DNA of 64,000 bases from an uncultured Candidatus Melainabacteria bacterium (GCA_947570135.1 CANOTP010000007.1:1-64000), one strand, 5' to 3'; positions 27,271-36,034 are shown, numbered from the stretch's first letter. The notes: generated from the sequence alone by a model not told the origin. Numbers and translations: made by a program.

Positions 27271-27918
27271 ATGATTAAGAAAGAATGTTTGGATATAGTT
27301 CAGGCAAAATGTGAAAACTGTCAGGATTGTATACTTGGAAAAACCCGTAACAATGTGGTATTTTCTGACGGAAACCCTGAAACTGCAAGAATTGTATTAA
27401 TCGGCGAAGCACCCGGTGAAACCGAAGATGAAACAGGAAAACCGTTTGTAGGTCGTGCAGGAAAACTTTTAAACCAATTTTTGGAAGAAGCGGGAATTTC
27501 AAGACAGGATGATTTGTATATAATCAATACCGTAAAATGCCGACCGCCTGAAAACAGAGTTCCGACAGATGTTGAGAAGGCTTTATGTGAAAGATATCTA
27601 ACTGCTCAGATTGATATTATGAATCCTAAGGCAATAATTTTCTGCGGCGCAACTTCATTAAAATCTTTCTGGTCAGATAAGAAAGTTCAAATATCAAAAG
27701 TCCGCGGAAACTGGTTTAATGTAACAATTAATGGAAAAGAATACCGTGCAATGGCTATTTTCCACCCGTCATATCTGTTGAGAAACCACTCAATGGAAGA
27801 AGGTTCACCAAGAAGACTTATGCAGCAGGATTTAGCGGCAATCAAGTCTGAAATCTTAGGTGATTCAATGGTGTGTTCCACCGAATCTTGCAATAAGGAA
27901 ATGGCTTTCGCAGGGTAA
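27271..27918 (+). CDS. Uracil-DNA glycosylase, family 4 (iron-sulfur)
   Basis: 215 residues; ATG at 27271 chosen, with GAGGAGAG upstream (a TTG three bases earlier is also open). Motif 1 is GEAPGETEDETGKPFVGRAG (about 48-67), motif 3 is HPSYLLRN. Cysteines CENCQDC at 13-19 plus one near CRPPENR and one later are placed for a 4Fe-4S cluster. It excises uracil from DNA. A 33-codon gene follows in the same transcript. Confidence 0.93.
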   Translation: MIKKECLDIVQAKCENCQDCILGKTRNNVVFSDGNPETARIVLIGEAPGETEDETGKPFVGRAGKLLNQFLEEAGISRQDDLYIINTVKCRPPENRVPTDVEKALCERYLTAQIDIMNPKAIIFCGATSLKSFWSDKKVQISKVRGNWFNVTINGKEYRAMAIFHPSYLLRNHSMEEGSPRRLMQQDLAAIKSEILGDSMVCSTESCNKEMAFAG

Positions 27919-27966
27919 GTATCCTTACCGCGTTTAGATAATAACAATTAAATAAGAGGAAATGAA

Positions 27967-28068
27967 GTGAATATCTTCAACTGCTGGCGCAGCCGTAAAA
28001 GTCGGAATGCTCTAAAAAATAATTCATACCTACGCACAGTTTGGGTAAAAATTAAGGAAATTTTTTAA
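27967..28068 (+). CDS. 33-residue basic protein, unknown
   Basis: GTG start behind AAGAGGAAATGAA; begins MNIFNCWRSRKSRN and ends YLRTVWVKIKEIF. Net strongly positive with two tryptophans. The stop is directly followed by the stem of a strong terminator, so the transcript of the uracil-DNA glycosylase appears to end exactly here. The coherent ribosome-binding site, frame and terminator support a real gene; I know no family. Confidence 0.6.
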   Translation: MNIFNCWRSRKSRNALKNNSYLRTVWVKIKEIF

Positions 28069-28104
28069 AGTGTCCTCTTATGAAAAATGAGAGGACACTT
28101 TTTT
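28069..28104 (+). terminator. Strong Rho-independent terminator, abutting the next start codon
   Basis: Perfect 10-bp stem (AGTGTCCTCT 28069-28078, AGAGGACACT 28090-28099) with an 11-nt loop and a run of six T. The next gene's ATG follows 1 bp after the T-run, and the only Shine-Dalgarno-like sequence (GAGGA) is inside the stem. Confidence 0.9.
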
Positions 28105-28105
28105 A

Positions 28106-28771
28106 ATGGCATCACCGTCAGCAATACATTCAAGAACAATGAAAGCAGGTACCTGCCCGCACGGGCTTCCTTTGGGTGCTTGTCCGATTTGTAACGGAAT
28201 GGCAGGCGGAAACTCAACCACAAAACGTGATATTCCGCGAAATGTCGGTGAGATGACTTATAATCAGTGTGCTGCAATCGGTGCAATGCTTAAAGCTCAA
28301 AAACACGCTAAAGAACAAGCGAAAATCGCGCAGCAAAATTATATCCAGTCTTTAACCGATTTTGCAAAAAATCTTGCAAACACTCATCAAAGACTTGCCG
28401 AACTTATTGTAAAAGTTACACAAAACTTACCGCCTGTTATAGCAAAACCCGTTAATTTGGTGTTAAAAGTAATATTAACTCCTGTTCAGGTTGTTATGCG
28501 CGCGGTTGTGGTGGTGTTGCAAAAGTTTGCAGATATTTCAGATAAATTGACGGCAGTTTACGGGGAATTAAAAGCCGCTATGAAAGAGAAAATTTCAAAA
28601 TTTGTAACGGATGTTAAAAAGAAATTAAAATCGATTTTCTTTGTATTCGGAGCCGATGAATCAGATGATGAAGAAAAAAAGATTGATGAAGCTAAGCGAA
28701 TTTTTGACTTAAAAACTTTCGTTCATAAATTAGCGCAGCGATTGAAAAAGGAGAATGACAATGAACATTAA
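28106..28771 (+). CDS. Hypothetical protein with CPHG...CPIC motif
   Basis: 221 residues. Residues 15-33 read CPHGLPLGACPICNGMAGG, a compact cysteine motif likely to bind metal. A helical, lysine-rich body follows with a hydrophobic stretch at about 115-140 (PVIAKPVNLVLKVILTPVQV) and an acidic patch DESDDEE. The ATG sits right after a terminator hairpin that hides the only ribosome-binding site; a second ATG at 28139 is the alternative start. The end overlaps the next gene. No family recognised. Confidence 0.7.
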   Translation: MASPSAIHSRTMKAGTCPHGLPLGACPICNGMAGGNSTTKRDIPRNVGEMTYNQCAAIGAMLKAQKHAKEQAKIAQQNYIQSLTDFAKNLANTHQRLAELIVKVTQNLPPVIAKPVNLVLKVILTPVQVVMRAVVVVLQKFADISDKLTAVYGELKAAMKEKISKFVTDVKKKLKSIFFVFGADESDDEEKKIDEAKRIFDLKTFVHKLAQRLKKENDNEH

Positions 28772-30254
28772 TCCTTTACATGATGCGGAAATCATACGTC
28801 AGCAGCGGAATTTAACAACTTCTCAGCGCAGGAATAATCTTACGACAAAAGAAGGCGTTCTTGTTAATAATTTTGTGAAAGACGGGCTATGTGATACAAA
28901 AAACACTTATCTTATTTCCGACAAGGTCGAGATGCCGCAGGGTTTGTATGAAGATTCCAAGATTGTTGATAAAAAATTATTGCCGCTAAGTGCCATAGCG
29001 CTTGGTGTTATGGGTGCGATTGCTGTTGTAACGGGGTTTGCAAGACACAGCGCGCTGGTTGCCAAAGACTTGCCGAAAGAAAAATGGCTTCCTGCCGTTA
29101 CAAGAAACGTTCAGCTAAGTAAAGAACTGCATCAGCTTGTTTATCAATACGTTCAAAATCCTAACAGAAAGACTTTTAATGCGGGTGTCGGGGTTTTAAC
29201 CCTGTCTGCTATGGCTTTTATGGGAAAAATGTTTTTTGATGGTTATAAGGAAATCTGGGTTAAGCGAAAAGAAGCAAATATTCAGAAAAATCTTCAAGAA
29301 AACCTGATTGGAGTTGAAACGCAATCGTTTTCAGGCAAAATGCAGATAATTCGCAGTATGTTGTCTAAATACAGCAATGATTTTGAAAAATACATAAAGC
29401 CTGAATGTGAACAGATTTTACCGAATTTTGGCAAGAATAAGTTTTTCAAGATGCCGTTTAGCTCAGGTTCTCGTATTGAGGATAAGAAAAAATCGCTAAA
29501 TTTTTGTAATATCATGTTCGGGCTTGGAACGATTGGCGGGATTGTCGGACTTGGGTTTTTATCGTTAAAAAATCTTTCTAAAAGTAAAGCTTACTTAAAA
29601 GAAGGTTTAGAAAACACTAAAACACTGATTAAAACAATTGTTGAAAAGACTCCTGAAAAACCTGACGAAACTTCAATGGATTTTCTTGAACATATGTTCA
29701 TGTCGATTGATGACGGGGCAAAAGACTTAACGGAATTTGTAACAGAGCAGGTTAATAAGCTCAAATGGAGTAAGGAAGATAAAGACAAATTCTTGCAAAA
29801 AATTCTGACAAAACTAAAGACTTCAACCACGAAAGCCAACCCGAATTACGCGGGTGACGGAACTCCACGTCCTGCGTTTAACTCGTTTGTGGAAGACTAT
29901 AGGGCATTTTTATACAATTGGCTTTTAGATACAAGTAATCCTCAGTTTGCGTATTTGTTTTACGGGATTACGGGCTTAAGTGCGGCAAGTTATGGCGGAA
30001 AACTCGCGGGGGATGCTATTAAAGAAGTTCAGGTGAAAAAGATAAACGCGCAAACAGAATTAGAACTCCAACAGCGCCTTGTATCAACCGAACTTCGCAA
30101 CTTTAAATCCAAAAAAGATGCGGCAATTTTACCGCTTGTAGAAGAATTTTACAAACAGGTCGATAGCGGTAAACGTTCAAAAGAAGAATTAAAAACAATG
30201 GCGGAAAACGTTCTTTTTGAAATCAAAAACGGACCGCCGTTTGTATATTCATAA
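28761..30254 (+). CDS. Multi-pass membrane protein, unknown
   Basis: 497 residues from the ATG at 28761, 7 nt after GGAG (an ATG at 28755 is too close to it). Hydrophobic segments at about 76-95, 147-165, 252-272 and 405-425, with long charged helical parts between them. It overlaps the preceding gene by 11 bp, so the two are probably coupled. No motif I recognise. Confidence 0.7.
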   Translation: MNINPLHDAEIIRQQRNLTTSQRRNNLTTKEGVLVNNFVKDGLCDTKNTYLISDKVEMPQGLYEDSKIVDKKLLPLSAIALGVMGAIAVVTGFARHSALVAKDLPKEKWLPAVTRNVQLSKELHQLVYQYVQNPNRKTFNAGVGVLTLSAMAFMGKMFFDGYKEIWVKRKEANIQKNLQENLIGVETQSFSGKMQIIRSMLSKYSNDFEKYIKPECEQILPNFGKNKFFKMPFSSGSRIEDKKKSLNFCNIMFGLGTIGGIVGLGFLSLKNLSKSKAYLKEGLENTKTLIKTIVEKTPEKPDETSMDFLEHMFMSIDDGAKDLTEFVTEQVNKLKWSKEDKDKFLQKILTKLKTSTTKANPNYAGDGTPRPAFNSFVEDYRAFLYNWLLDTSNPQFAYLFYGITGLSAASYGGKLAGDAIKEVQVKKINAQTELELQQRLVSTELRNFKSKKDAAILPLVEEFYKQVDSGKRSKEELKTMAENVLFEIKNGPPFVYS

Positions 30255-30261
30255 AATTATT

Positions 30262-30294
30262 GTCACTCTGAACTTGATTCAGAGTCTGTTAATG
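30262..30294. repeat. REP-like palindrome, single unit
   Basis: GTCACTCTGAACTTGATTCA and the following GAGTCTGTTAATG match the left half of the paired elements at 7863 and 51594. It lies between two co-directional unknown genes. Confidence 0.75.
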
Positions 30295-30317
30295 ATAATT
30301 ATAAAAAGGTAATATTT

Positions 30318-30776
30318 ATGATTCAACCGATTCAACCTAATTACATTTGTAACTCCTGTCAACTTCCGACTCGTGAGCGAAATTATTGTATATTTGATAA
30401 AAACGAAGTTGATTATTTTGTTAAACAAAAAGAAAACGCCCTGCCGTATTTAACAGACATTTTAGAGCATTCAAATAACGAGGCGCAAGTGACTGAAACC
30501 CTTTATATAATAGATAGAATGACAGATAACGGAACAAAAGGGATTGATAAACTTTACCCTGTGTTTGCAAGGTTTAATAATACCGAATCCCCTAATATTC
30601 AAACTTTTTTGGCGGGAATTTATCGTAAAACTCAGATTCCTGACGCTTTCGGACCGCTTATCAATATGCTTATAAAAAATTCCCTAAAACCCCATAACCC
30701 AAACCAAACCTTTGACCCTAACGAAGAAATCGGCGGTGCGATTTTAAGTTATCTGTCAGGCAGGTTCAAAGGTTAA
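30318..30776 (+). CDS. HEAT-like repeat protein, unknown
   Basis: 152 residues. N-terminal CNSCQLPTRERNYC could bind a metal; the rest alternates helices in a HEAT/ARM-like manner (NALPYLTDILEHSNNEAQVT, then DKLYPVFARFNN, DAFGPLINMLIKNS). AAAAAGGTAAT precedes the start. Third gene of an unknown set from 28106. Its stop overlaps the stop of the convergent regulator gene by 4 bp. Confidence 0.65.
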   Translation: MIQPIQPNYICNSCQLPTRERNYCIFDKNEVDYFVKQKENALPYLTDILEHSNNEAQVTETLYIIDRMTDNGTKGIDKLYPVFARFNNTESPNIQTFLAGIYRKTQIPDAFGPLINMLIKNSLKPHNPNQTFDPNEEIGGAILSYLSGRFKG

Positions 30777-31177
30777 GAATGAATCTGGAACGGGCACTTT
30801 GTACAGTGAGCTTTCGGGTGAAGTATAAGATTATCTTCTAAATCGTACATCTTTGCAACCCTTGTATCTAAAGGAGCTCCACATTTTGGGCATTTTAACC
30901 CGCCTGCACCGTTTAAGATAAGCTGTTTTAAGCTTTCTATAATCTCAGGTGATACAATATCGCTTGCAATATCTTTTTCAAGCTGTTTAATTTCATGTGC
31001 TTCGCATTTCAGAACCTTGGCAATAGCTTGTCTGATTGTTACGGGAAGAAACAGTTCTTTCCCCGCTTCGACTTCTTCAACGACTTCTACGGGAATATTA
31101 GCGGCAACAGCCAAACCTTTTTGAGTTAGCCCTAATTCTTCACGTTTATTCTGGATAAATCTTGCTAATGTTTTCAT
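30773..31177 (-). CDS. XRE regulator with C-terminal zinc ribbon
   Basis: 134 residues. HTH at about 6-60 (LGLTQKGLAVAANIPVEVVE), a linker, then a zinc ribbon CPKCGAPLDTR with CTKCPF at the end. TATGAT is exactly 6 nt before the ATG (31084-31089 region in plus coordinates 31184-31189) with no ribosome-binding site. The targets are unknown; the divergent gene at 31372 is a candidate. Confidence 0.85.
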   Translation of the reverse strand: MKTLARFIQNKREELGLTQKGLAVAANIPVEVVEEVEAGKELFLPVTIRQAIAKVLKCEAHEIKQLEKDIASDIVSPEIIESLKQLILNGAGGLKCPKCGAPLDTRVAKMYDLEDNLILHPKAHCTKCPFQIHS

Positions 31178-31371
31178 ATAATTATCATAGCATAAAGTAG
31201 GGATTTTATAATTATTAAGAAATGTAACAAGAATGTTTGTAGGTTGAAATCCGTATGGCTATAGGGTTTTGTTTTTTTTAGCACATGTAAATCGTGACAA
31301 GTCATGCAATTTTTGAATAAGCAAATTGTTTATATAGGTACAGGGGAAAATCGAAAGTACGAGGAAAAATT

Positions 31372-31596
31372 ATGGCAATATCACCACAAGGAATGGCAAA
31401 TCTTGCTTACTGGAATGTGTTACCAATGGGTATCTCAAATTATGGCGGTGACATACAGGTTTATAATGTCGGTCAATACGCACAACCATTGTTTACAGCA
31501 TTCAATCCTATGGCAATGGCAAACTTTTCAGCACCGTTTTTCGGAGGCGGAGTTAATATTCCAATGCCGCCGTTAAGTTTTGATTTTATGGCATAG
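31372..31596 (+). CDS. Small Gly/Met/Pro-rich protein, paralog of next gene
   Basis: 74 residues, N-terminus MAISPQGMANLAYWNVLPMG, nearly the same as the start of the protein at 31654 over about 60 residues. No signal peptide. The tail is GGGVNIPMPP then SFDFMA. TACGAGGAAAAATT before the ATG serves as ribosome-binding site. Unknown family; probably a conserved N-terminal module also used by larger proteins. Confidence 0.75.
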   Translation: MAISPQGMANLAYWNVLPMGISNYGGDIQVYNVGQYAQPLFTAFNPMAMANFSAPFFGGGVNIPMPPLSFDFMA

Positions 31597-31653
31597 ATAT
31601 TAGAAAAAAATAATACATACTTACACAAGGAATAAAGAAAGTAGAGGCAATTT

Positions 31654-32865
31654 ATGGCAATTTCACCAATCGGAATGGCAAATCTCGCATATTGGGGTTC
31701 GTTACCAATGGGCATATCAAACTATGGCGGCGATGTTCAGGTCTATAATGTAGATGAATATTCACAACCGTTGTTTACAGTATACAATCCGCAGGCAATG
31801 GCAAGTTTATCTGCTCCGTTTGCAGGTGTAGGATGTCAAATTCCGCAAGTACAATTTGATCCCGATTTGGTTGATAAATTGGCAGATGCAATGTGGCAGC
31901 CTGTTATAAAAGATTTGGCAGAAAGTAATGTCGGATCAGTTGCCGGTACTATTCAATCAACAAAAGCAAAGTTAAATTCAAAATTACAAACAGAAGGCAT
32001 ATCCGAAGAAGATAAGAACAAAGTACAAGCTTTATTAGACAGATTAGACGAACAAGAAAAAAAACTTAGAGAACTTCAAAACGCTGAAGGCTTAACAAAC
32101 GATGAAGTTTACGAAAGGTCAAAAGAAATTGAGCGTGCAATGCGTGATATTGCGGCAGAATGCGCGCAATTAAATATTACGCCGCAAAGAGCATCACAAT
32201 CAGAGGAAGCTGAAAACTCAGAAGCTGCAGATGCTGCAAACGAGTCTCAAGGTACAAATAGTCAACAATTGACTCAGGAGTTACAACAGTTGCAGGAACA
32301 ATTGGAAAATCTCTCAGAATCTCAGGAACAACAATCACAACAAACTGATAATAAAGGATTCTTTGTAGCGCCTGAATACGCTCCTGCAAGAGCTGAGCTT
32401 GAATCTCAAATGCAGCAGGAAATGGATACCCAAACAGGCGGAGTCAGATCTGCAGAGCAAATTGCACAACAATTCAGAGATGCTGTTAATGACAGCTGGG
32501 GAACAGATAATGAAACATTTAATAATATTTGTTCTCAAATTAACAAAGATAACGTTATGGACTTAATGTTGGCATATAACAGATTCCAATCAATAGAAGA
32601 CGGCGAATCATTTATGGAAGCTTTTATGTGGGATGCCAATCACGGTCAAAAAGCCAAATACGGTAAACAAATTGCTAACGCTTTAAAAGAAAAAGCAGTA
32701 GAAGTCGGCGTATATGACGAGTTAAAAGATGATTTTGCAACAATATACGATGAATTGGGTGACTTGTTCATAAGCAATGATATTTCAGAAAACTTTGACA
32801 ATATTGTTGAAAAAATTGCAGTTGCAATGGGTCAGCCTGAATATGCAAGACCGTACGAAGATTAA
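31654..32865 (+). CDS. Paralogous N-module protein with coiled-coil body
   Basis: 403 residues. Residues 1-60 (MAISPIGMANLAYWGSLPMG and YGGDVQVYNV) duplicate the preceding small protein. Residues 65-215 are helical coiled coil rich in Glu/Gln/Lys, 185-235 nearly all Gln/Glu/Ser/Ala, and the last 150 form another helical domain (AQQFRDAVNDSWGTDNETF, then MDLMLAYNRFQSIEDGESF), which resembles calcium/annexin-like wording but has no firm match. No signal peptide. A terminator follows at 32935. Confidence 0.75.
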   Translation: MAISPIGMANLAYWGSLPMGISNYGGDVQVYNVDEYSQPLFTVYNPQAMASLSAPFAGVGCQIPQVQFDPDLVDKLADAMWQPVIKDLAESNVGSVAGTIQSTKAKLNSKLQTEGISEEDKNKVQALLDRLDEQEKKLRELQNAEGLTNDEVYERSKEIERAMRDIAAECAQLNITPQRASQSEEAENSEAADAANESQGTNSQQLTQELQQLQEQLENLSESQEQQSQQTDNKGFFVAPEYAPARAELESQMQQEMDTQTGGVRSAEQIAQQFRDAVNDSWGTDNETFNNICSQINKDNVMDLMLAYNRFQSIEDGESFMEAFMWDANHGQKAKYGKQIANALKEKAVEVGVYDELKDDFATIYDELGDLFISNDISENFDNIVEKIAVAMGQPEYARPYED

Positions 32866-32934
32866 AAAATATTCTTAATTTCCTCAATTTAAGATAATAT
32901 CCTTAAAGGTTAGGTATGTAGTGTAGAAATATAT

Positions 32935-32958
32935 CCCCGCAAAAATTGCGGGGTTTTT
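32935..32958 (+). terminator. Rho-independent terminator
   Basis: Stem CCCCGCAA/TTGCGGGG (32935-32942, 32946-32953), AAA loop, then TTTTT. Ends the transcript of the coiled-coil protein gene. Confidence 0.9.
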
Positions 32959-33005
32959 CTTTTTGTAAACACGGGTGTGGGGTACCCCTTGATTTTTTAT
33001 ATTGA

Positions 33006-33121
33006 CTATAATATTATCATCATGTAGAGTGCTTACGCCAATAATCACTCAACAGGAGTAAGTAAAAGGCTAATCGTAAAAGTCCGATATGAACTCCAAA
33101 AGCAAAAAAGGAAAACTAATA
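33006..33121 (+). promoter_or_regulatory. rpsO promoter and structured leader
   Basis: A TATAAT at 33006-33011 would give a leader of about 100 nt before rpsO. In it GAGTG (33027 area) can pair with CACTC and, alternatively, CTTAC with GTAAG; the two pairings interleave, as a pseudoknot would. S15 represses its own translation through leader structures in several bacteria. That this leader does so is inference. Confidence 0.4.
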
Positions 33122-33391
33122 ATGTCAATTAACTTAAAAAACAAACAGGAAATCGTTAAGGAATACGGTAAAAACGAAAAAGACACAGGCTCTTCTGCTG
33201 TTCAAGTTGCGATGATGACTCAAAAAATCAGCGAACTTACAGAACACTTAAAATCTAACAAAAAAGATTTTGCAACAAAAAGAGGTCTTTTGATGATGGT
33301 AGGTAAAAGAAAAAGATTACTTGCTTACATCAAATCTCAAAACCTTGACGAATACAGAGAATTGATTAAAAAATTAGGTATCAGAGGTTAG
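33122..33391 (+). CDS. rpsO: Ribosomal protein S15
   Basis: 89 residues from the ATG at 33122 (the frame is open 11 codons up, but 89 is the family length and GGAAAA precedes this start). Typical S15 sequence: GKNEKDTGSSAVQVAMMTQK, LTEHLKSNKKDFATKRGL, VGKRKRLLAYIK. Binds 16S rRNA in the platform of the 30S subunit. Confidence 0.98.
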   Translation: MSINLKNKQEIVKEYGKNEKDTGSSAVQVAMMTQKISELTEHLKSNKKDFATKRGLLMMVGKRKRLLAYIKSQNLDEYRELIKKLGIRG

Positions 33392-33410
33392 TTCTGATAA
33401 AGCTTTTAAA

Positions 33411-33438
33411 AGACCGACCCCTTAAAGGTCGGTTTTTT
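33411..33438 (+). terminator. rpsO terminator
   Basis: ACCGACC (33413-33419) pairs with GGTCGGT (33427-33433), followed by T-run; flanking A and T residues extend the stem. 20 bp after the rpsO stop. Confidence 0.9.
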
Positions 33439-33480
33439 AGTATACACCCTCGTAACTTGAGGTGAGGTTTTGGGAGGAAT

Positions 33481-34656
33481 ATGAAGACATTAAAATCAAT
33501 GCGTTTACATATAGGAATTTTCGGTAAGACTAATGTCGGTAAGTCGTCTTTACTTAACCGTATTACAGGGCAAGATGTGGCGATTGTGTCGGACATTGCA
33601 GGCACTACAACAGATGTTGTCGAAAAATCAATGGAGCTTTTACCGATTGGTCCCGTAACTTTTTTAGATACCGCAGGGATTGACGATACCTCGGTACTTG
33701 GTGCGGAGCGTATTGAAAAAACAATGAAAATCCTTAATCGTACGGATATCGGCGTGGTTGTTTGTGACTACAACGGGGTTGATGAGTACGAAAAAGGTTT
33801 AATTGAAAAATTTAATGAACTCGGGATTCCGTTTATTGTTGTTGTTAATAAGCTTGATATGGGTGAGTTGAAAGTCAATTTGCCTTACGAAAATATCCTT
33901 CAAACCTCTGTAAAAACAGATTCCGAGCTTGTTAATAAGTTCAAACAGGCTTTAATTAAGCTTTTGCCTGACGAGTTTGTAAATTCACCGAAAATCGTCG
34001 GGGATTTGGTTGATGAAAAAAGTATTGTAATCCTTGTAACTCCGATTGATAAAGAAGCTCCAAAAGGTCGTTTGATTTTACCGCAGGTTCAGACTATCAG
34101 GGATTTACTTGATAGTAATTGTATTTGTATGGTTGTGAAAGAATCAGAACTTCAAGGAGCTTTAGACAGTTTAAAAACACCGCCGGCGCTTGTTGTAACG
34201 GATTCACAGGCGTTTCGTAAGGTTGCGGAGATTGTGCCTGAAAATATTCCTCTGACATCTTTTTCTATACTTTTTGCAAGGCTGAAAGGTGATTTGAGGG
34301 CGTTTATAAAAGGCGCGGAGGCGATTGAAAACCTTAAAGACGGCGACAGGGTTTTAATTCTTGAAAGCTGTACCCACCACGCGATAGAAGATGATATCGG
34401 ACGGGTTAAGATTCCTAATCTTTTACGTAAAAAAACGGGTAAAGATTTGGTCATTGAAAATATTTCAGGACATGATTTCCCTGAAATTTCAAAGTACGCA
34501 CTTGTAATCCATTGCGGTGCGTGTATGACAAACAGGCGTGAAGTTTTATCAAGAATCTTGATTGCAGGACAAAAAGGGGTTCCTGTTACAAACTACGGAA
34601 TCGCTATTTCATACTGTTTGGGAATTTTGCCAAGAGCAGTAAAACCGCTTATTTAA
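33481..34656 (+). CDS. hydF: [FeFe]-hydrogenase maturation GTPase HydF
   Basis: 391 residues. N-terminal GTPase: GKTNVGKSSLLNRI, DIAGTTTDVV, DTAGIDD, NKLD. The C-terminal part has the HydF cluster-binding cysteines: ESCTHHAIEDDIGRVKIP and later HCGACM, with GVPVTNYGIAISYC near the end. HydF is the scaffold on which the 2Fe subcluster of the H-cluster is built before transfer to the hydrogenase. GGGAGGAAT precedes the start. The 3' end overlaps the ffh 3' end by 8 bp. HydG is at 55.8 kb; HydE and the hydrogenase are not here. Confidence 0.95.
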   Translation: MKTLKSMRLHIGIFGKTNVGKSSLLNRITGQDVAIVSDIAGTTTDVVEKSMELLPIGPVTFLDTAGIDDTSVLGAERIEKTMKILNRTDIGVVVCDYNGVDEYEKGLIEKFNELGIPFIVVVNKLDMGELKVNLPYENILQTSVKTDSELVNKFKQALIKLLPDEFVNSPKIVGDLVDEKSIVILVTPIDKEAPKGRLILPQVQTIRDLLDSNCICMVVKESELQGALDSLKTPPALVVTDSQAFRKVAEIVPENIPLTSFSILFARLKGDLRAFIKGAEAIENLKDGDRVLILESCTHHAIEDDIGRVKIPNLLRKKTGKDLVIENISGHDFPEISKYALVIHCGACMTNRREVLSRILIAGQKGVPVTNYGIAISYCLGILPRAVKPLI

Positions 34657-36034
34657 ACTTTCTCATCATTTTCATGGCGTTCATTGCTTTAACCATGGCT
34701 TTTTTCTCGTTTCCTTTGCCAAAGCTGCCGAACATTTTTTGCATTTTGTTCATGCCGCCCATCATTTGACGCATTTGTTCAAACTGTTTAACATATTGAT
34801 TTACTGTGTGCATATCCATACCGCAACCTTTTGCAATCCGTTTTTTACGGCTTGTGTTCATAAGTTCAGGGTGTTCACGCTCTTCAGGTGTCATACTTTG
34901 GATAAATACTTCAATCTTTTTAAATTCTGTGTCTGTTGCGTGTGAAATCTTTTCTCTGTCTGCTTGTTTAAGATTAACTCCCGGAAGCATTCCTAAAATT
35001 TGATCCATTGAACCAAACATTTTCATTTGTTTTTGCATATTTAAAAAGTCATTGAATGAAAATTCAGCTTTTGACATTTTTTCTTGCATTTTTAGGGCTT
35101 CTTTTTCATCAAAAACTTCCTGGGCTCGTTCAACAAGGGAAACAATATCGCCCATTCCCAAAATTCTTGTTGCCATACGCTCAGGATAAAAATCTTCAAG
35201 TGCGTTTAATTTTTCTCCCGTACCCGTTAATTTGATAGGTTTTCCCGTACAGTGAACAACAGATAACGCCGAACCTCCGCGGGAATCACCGTCAAGCTTT
35301 GTTAAAATTAAACCTGTCAAACCGATTTGGGCATCAAAGTTTTCCGCAACATTAACGGATTCTTGTCCTGTCATCGCATCAATTACGAGAAGTTTTTCCT
35401 GCGGGCGGAAGACTCTGTCTATAATCAACAGTTCCGACATCATCTCGGTATCTATTTGTAAACGTCCTGCTGTATCAAGGATTACTACGTTAAATCCGTT
35501 ATCTTTTGCATGATTTAATGCACTTTGAACAATGTTTTGAACATCTGTTGAACCCTCAATCGTAAAAACTTCGCATCCGATTTCCTGTCCTAATGTTTGT
35601 AATTGCGAAATTGCAGCGGGACGATATACATCACATGCAACAAGCAGCGGATTTTTACCTTCTTTTTTAAGCTTTACTGCAAGCTTAGCTGAGGATGTTG
35701 TTTTCCCTGAACCCTGAAGTCCTAGCATCATAATAATTGACGGATGTCCTGACAGGTCAAGCGGTTTAACTTCTTTTCCCAACAATTCCACAAGTTCATC
35801 ATGGACAATTTTTACTAATTGTTGAGATGGATTTACCCCTTGTAAAACATTTTCACCTTCAGCTTTATCTTTTATTGATGAGATAAATGATTTTACTACT
35901 CTTAAGTTAACATCTGCTTCTAAAAGTGCTCTGCGGATTTCGCGCAACGCATCTTGCATGTTATCTTGCGTTAATTCTTGTGAGTGTGTTTTTGAAATTA
36001 TATTTTGAAGTTTTTCGCTTAAGTTATCAAACAT
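34649..36034 (-). CDS. ffh: Signal recognition particle protein Ffh
   Basis: 461 residues. N domain (1-90), G domain with GLQGSGKTTSSAKLA, DTAGRLQID, TKLDGD, and the methionine-rich M domain (about 300-461; MRQMMGGMNKMQKMFGSFG near the end) that binds signal peptides and 4.5S RNA. AAAAGGGAT precedes the start. Targets membrane proteins to FtsY and SecYEG. No SRP RNA gene seen in the window. Confidence 0.98.
   Translation of the reverse strand: MFDNLSEKLQNIISKTHSQELTQDNMQDALREIRRALLEADVNLRVVKSFISSIKDKAEGENVLQGVNPSQQLVKIVHDELVELLGKEVKPLDLSGHPSIIMMLGLQGSGKTTSSAKLAVKLKKEGKNPLLVACDVYRPAAISQLQTLGQEIGCEVFTIEGSTDVQNIVQSALNHAKDNGFNVVILDTAGRLQIDTEMMSELLIIDRVFRPQEKLLVIDAMTGQESVNVAENFDAQIGLTGLILTKLDGDSRGGSALSVVHCTGKPIKLTGTGEKLNALEDFYPERMATRILGMGDIVSLVERAQEVFDEKEALKMQEKMSKAEFSFNDFLNMQKQMKMFGSMDQILGMLPGVNLKQADREKISHATDTEFKKIEVFIQSMTPEEREHPELMNTSRKKRIAKGCGMDMHTVNQYVKQFEQMRQMMGGMNKMQKMFGSFGKGNEKKAMVKAMNAMKMMRKFK

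Noticed and set aside
27919-28068. Riboswitch or sRNA between the glycosylase gene and the terminator
   Set aside because: Short hairpins can be drawn, but a GTG frame with its own ribosome-binding site fills the region up to the terminator, which explains it more simply; no known riboswitch motif matched.
31304-31576. 90-codon frame overlapping the 74-residue protein
   Set aside because: Shifted frame of the paralogous module gene; the duplicated N-terminus with the gene at 31654 shows which frame is real.
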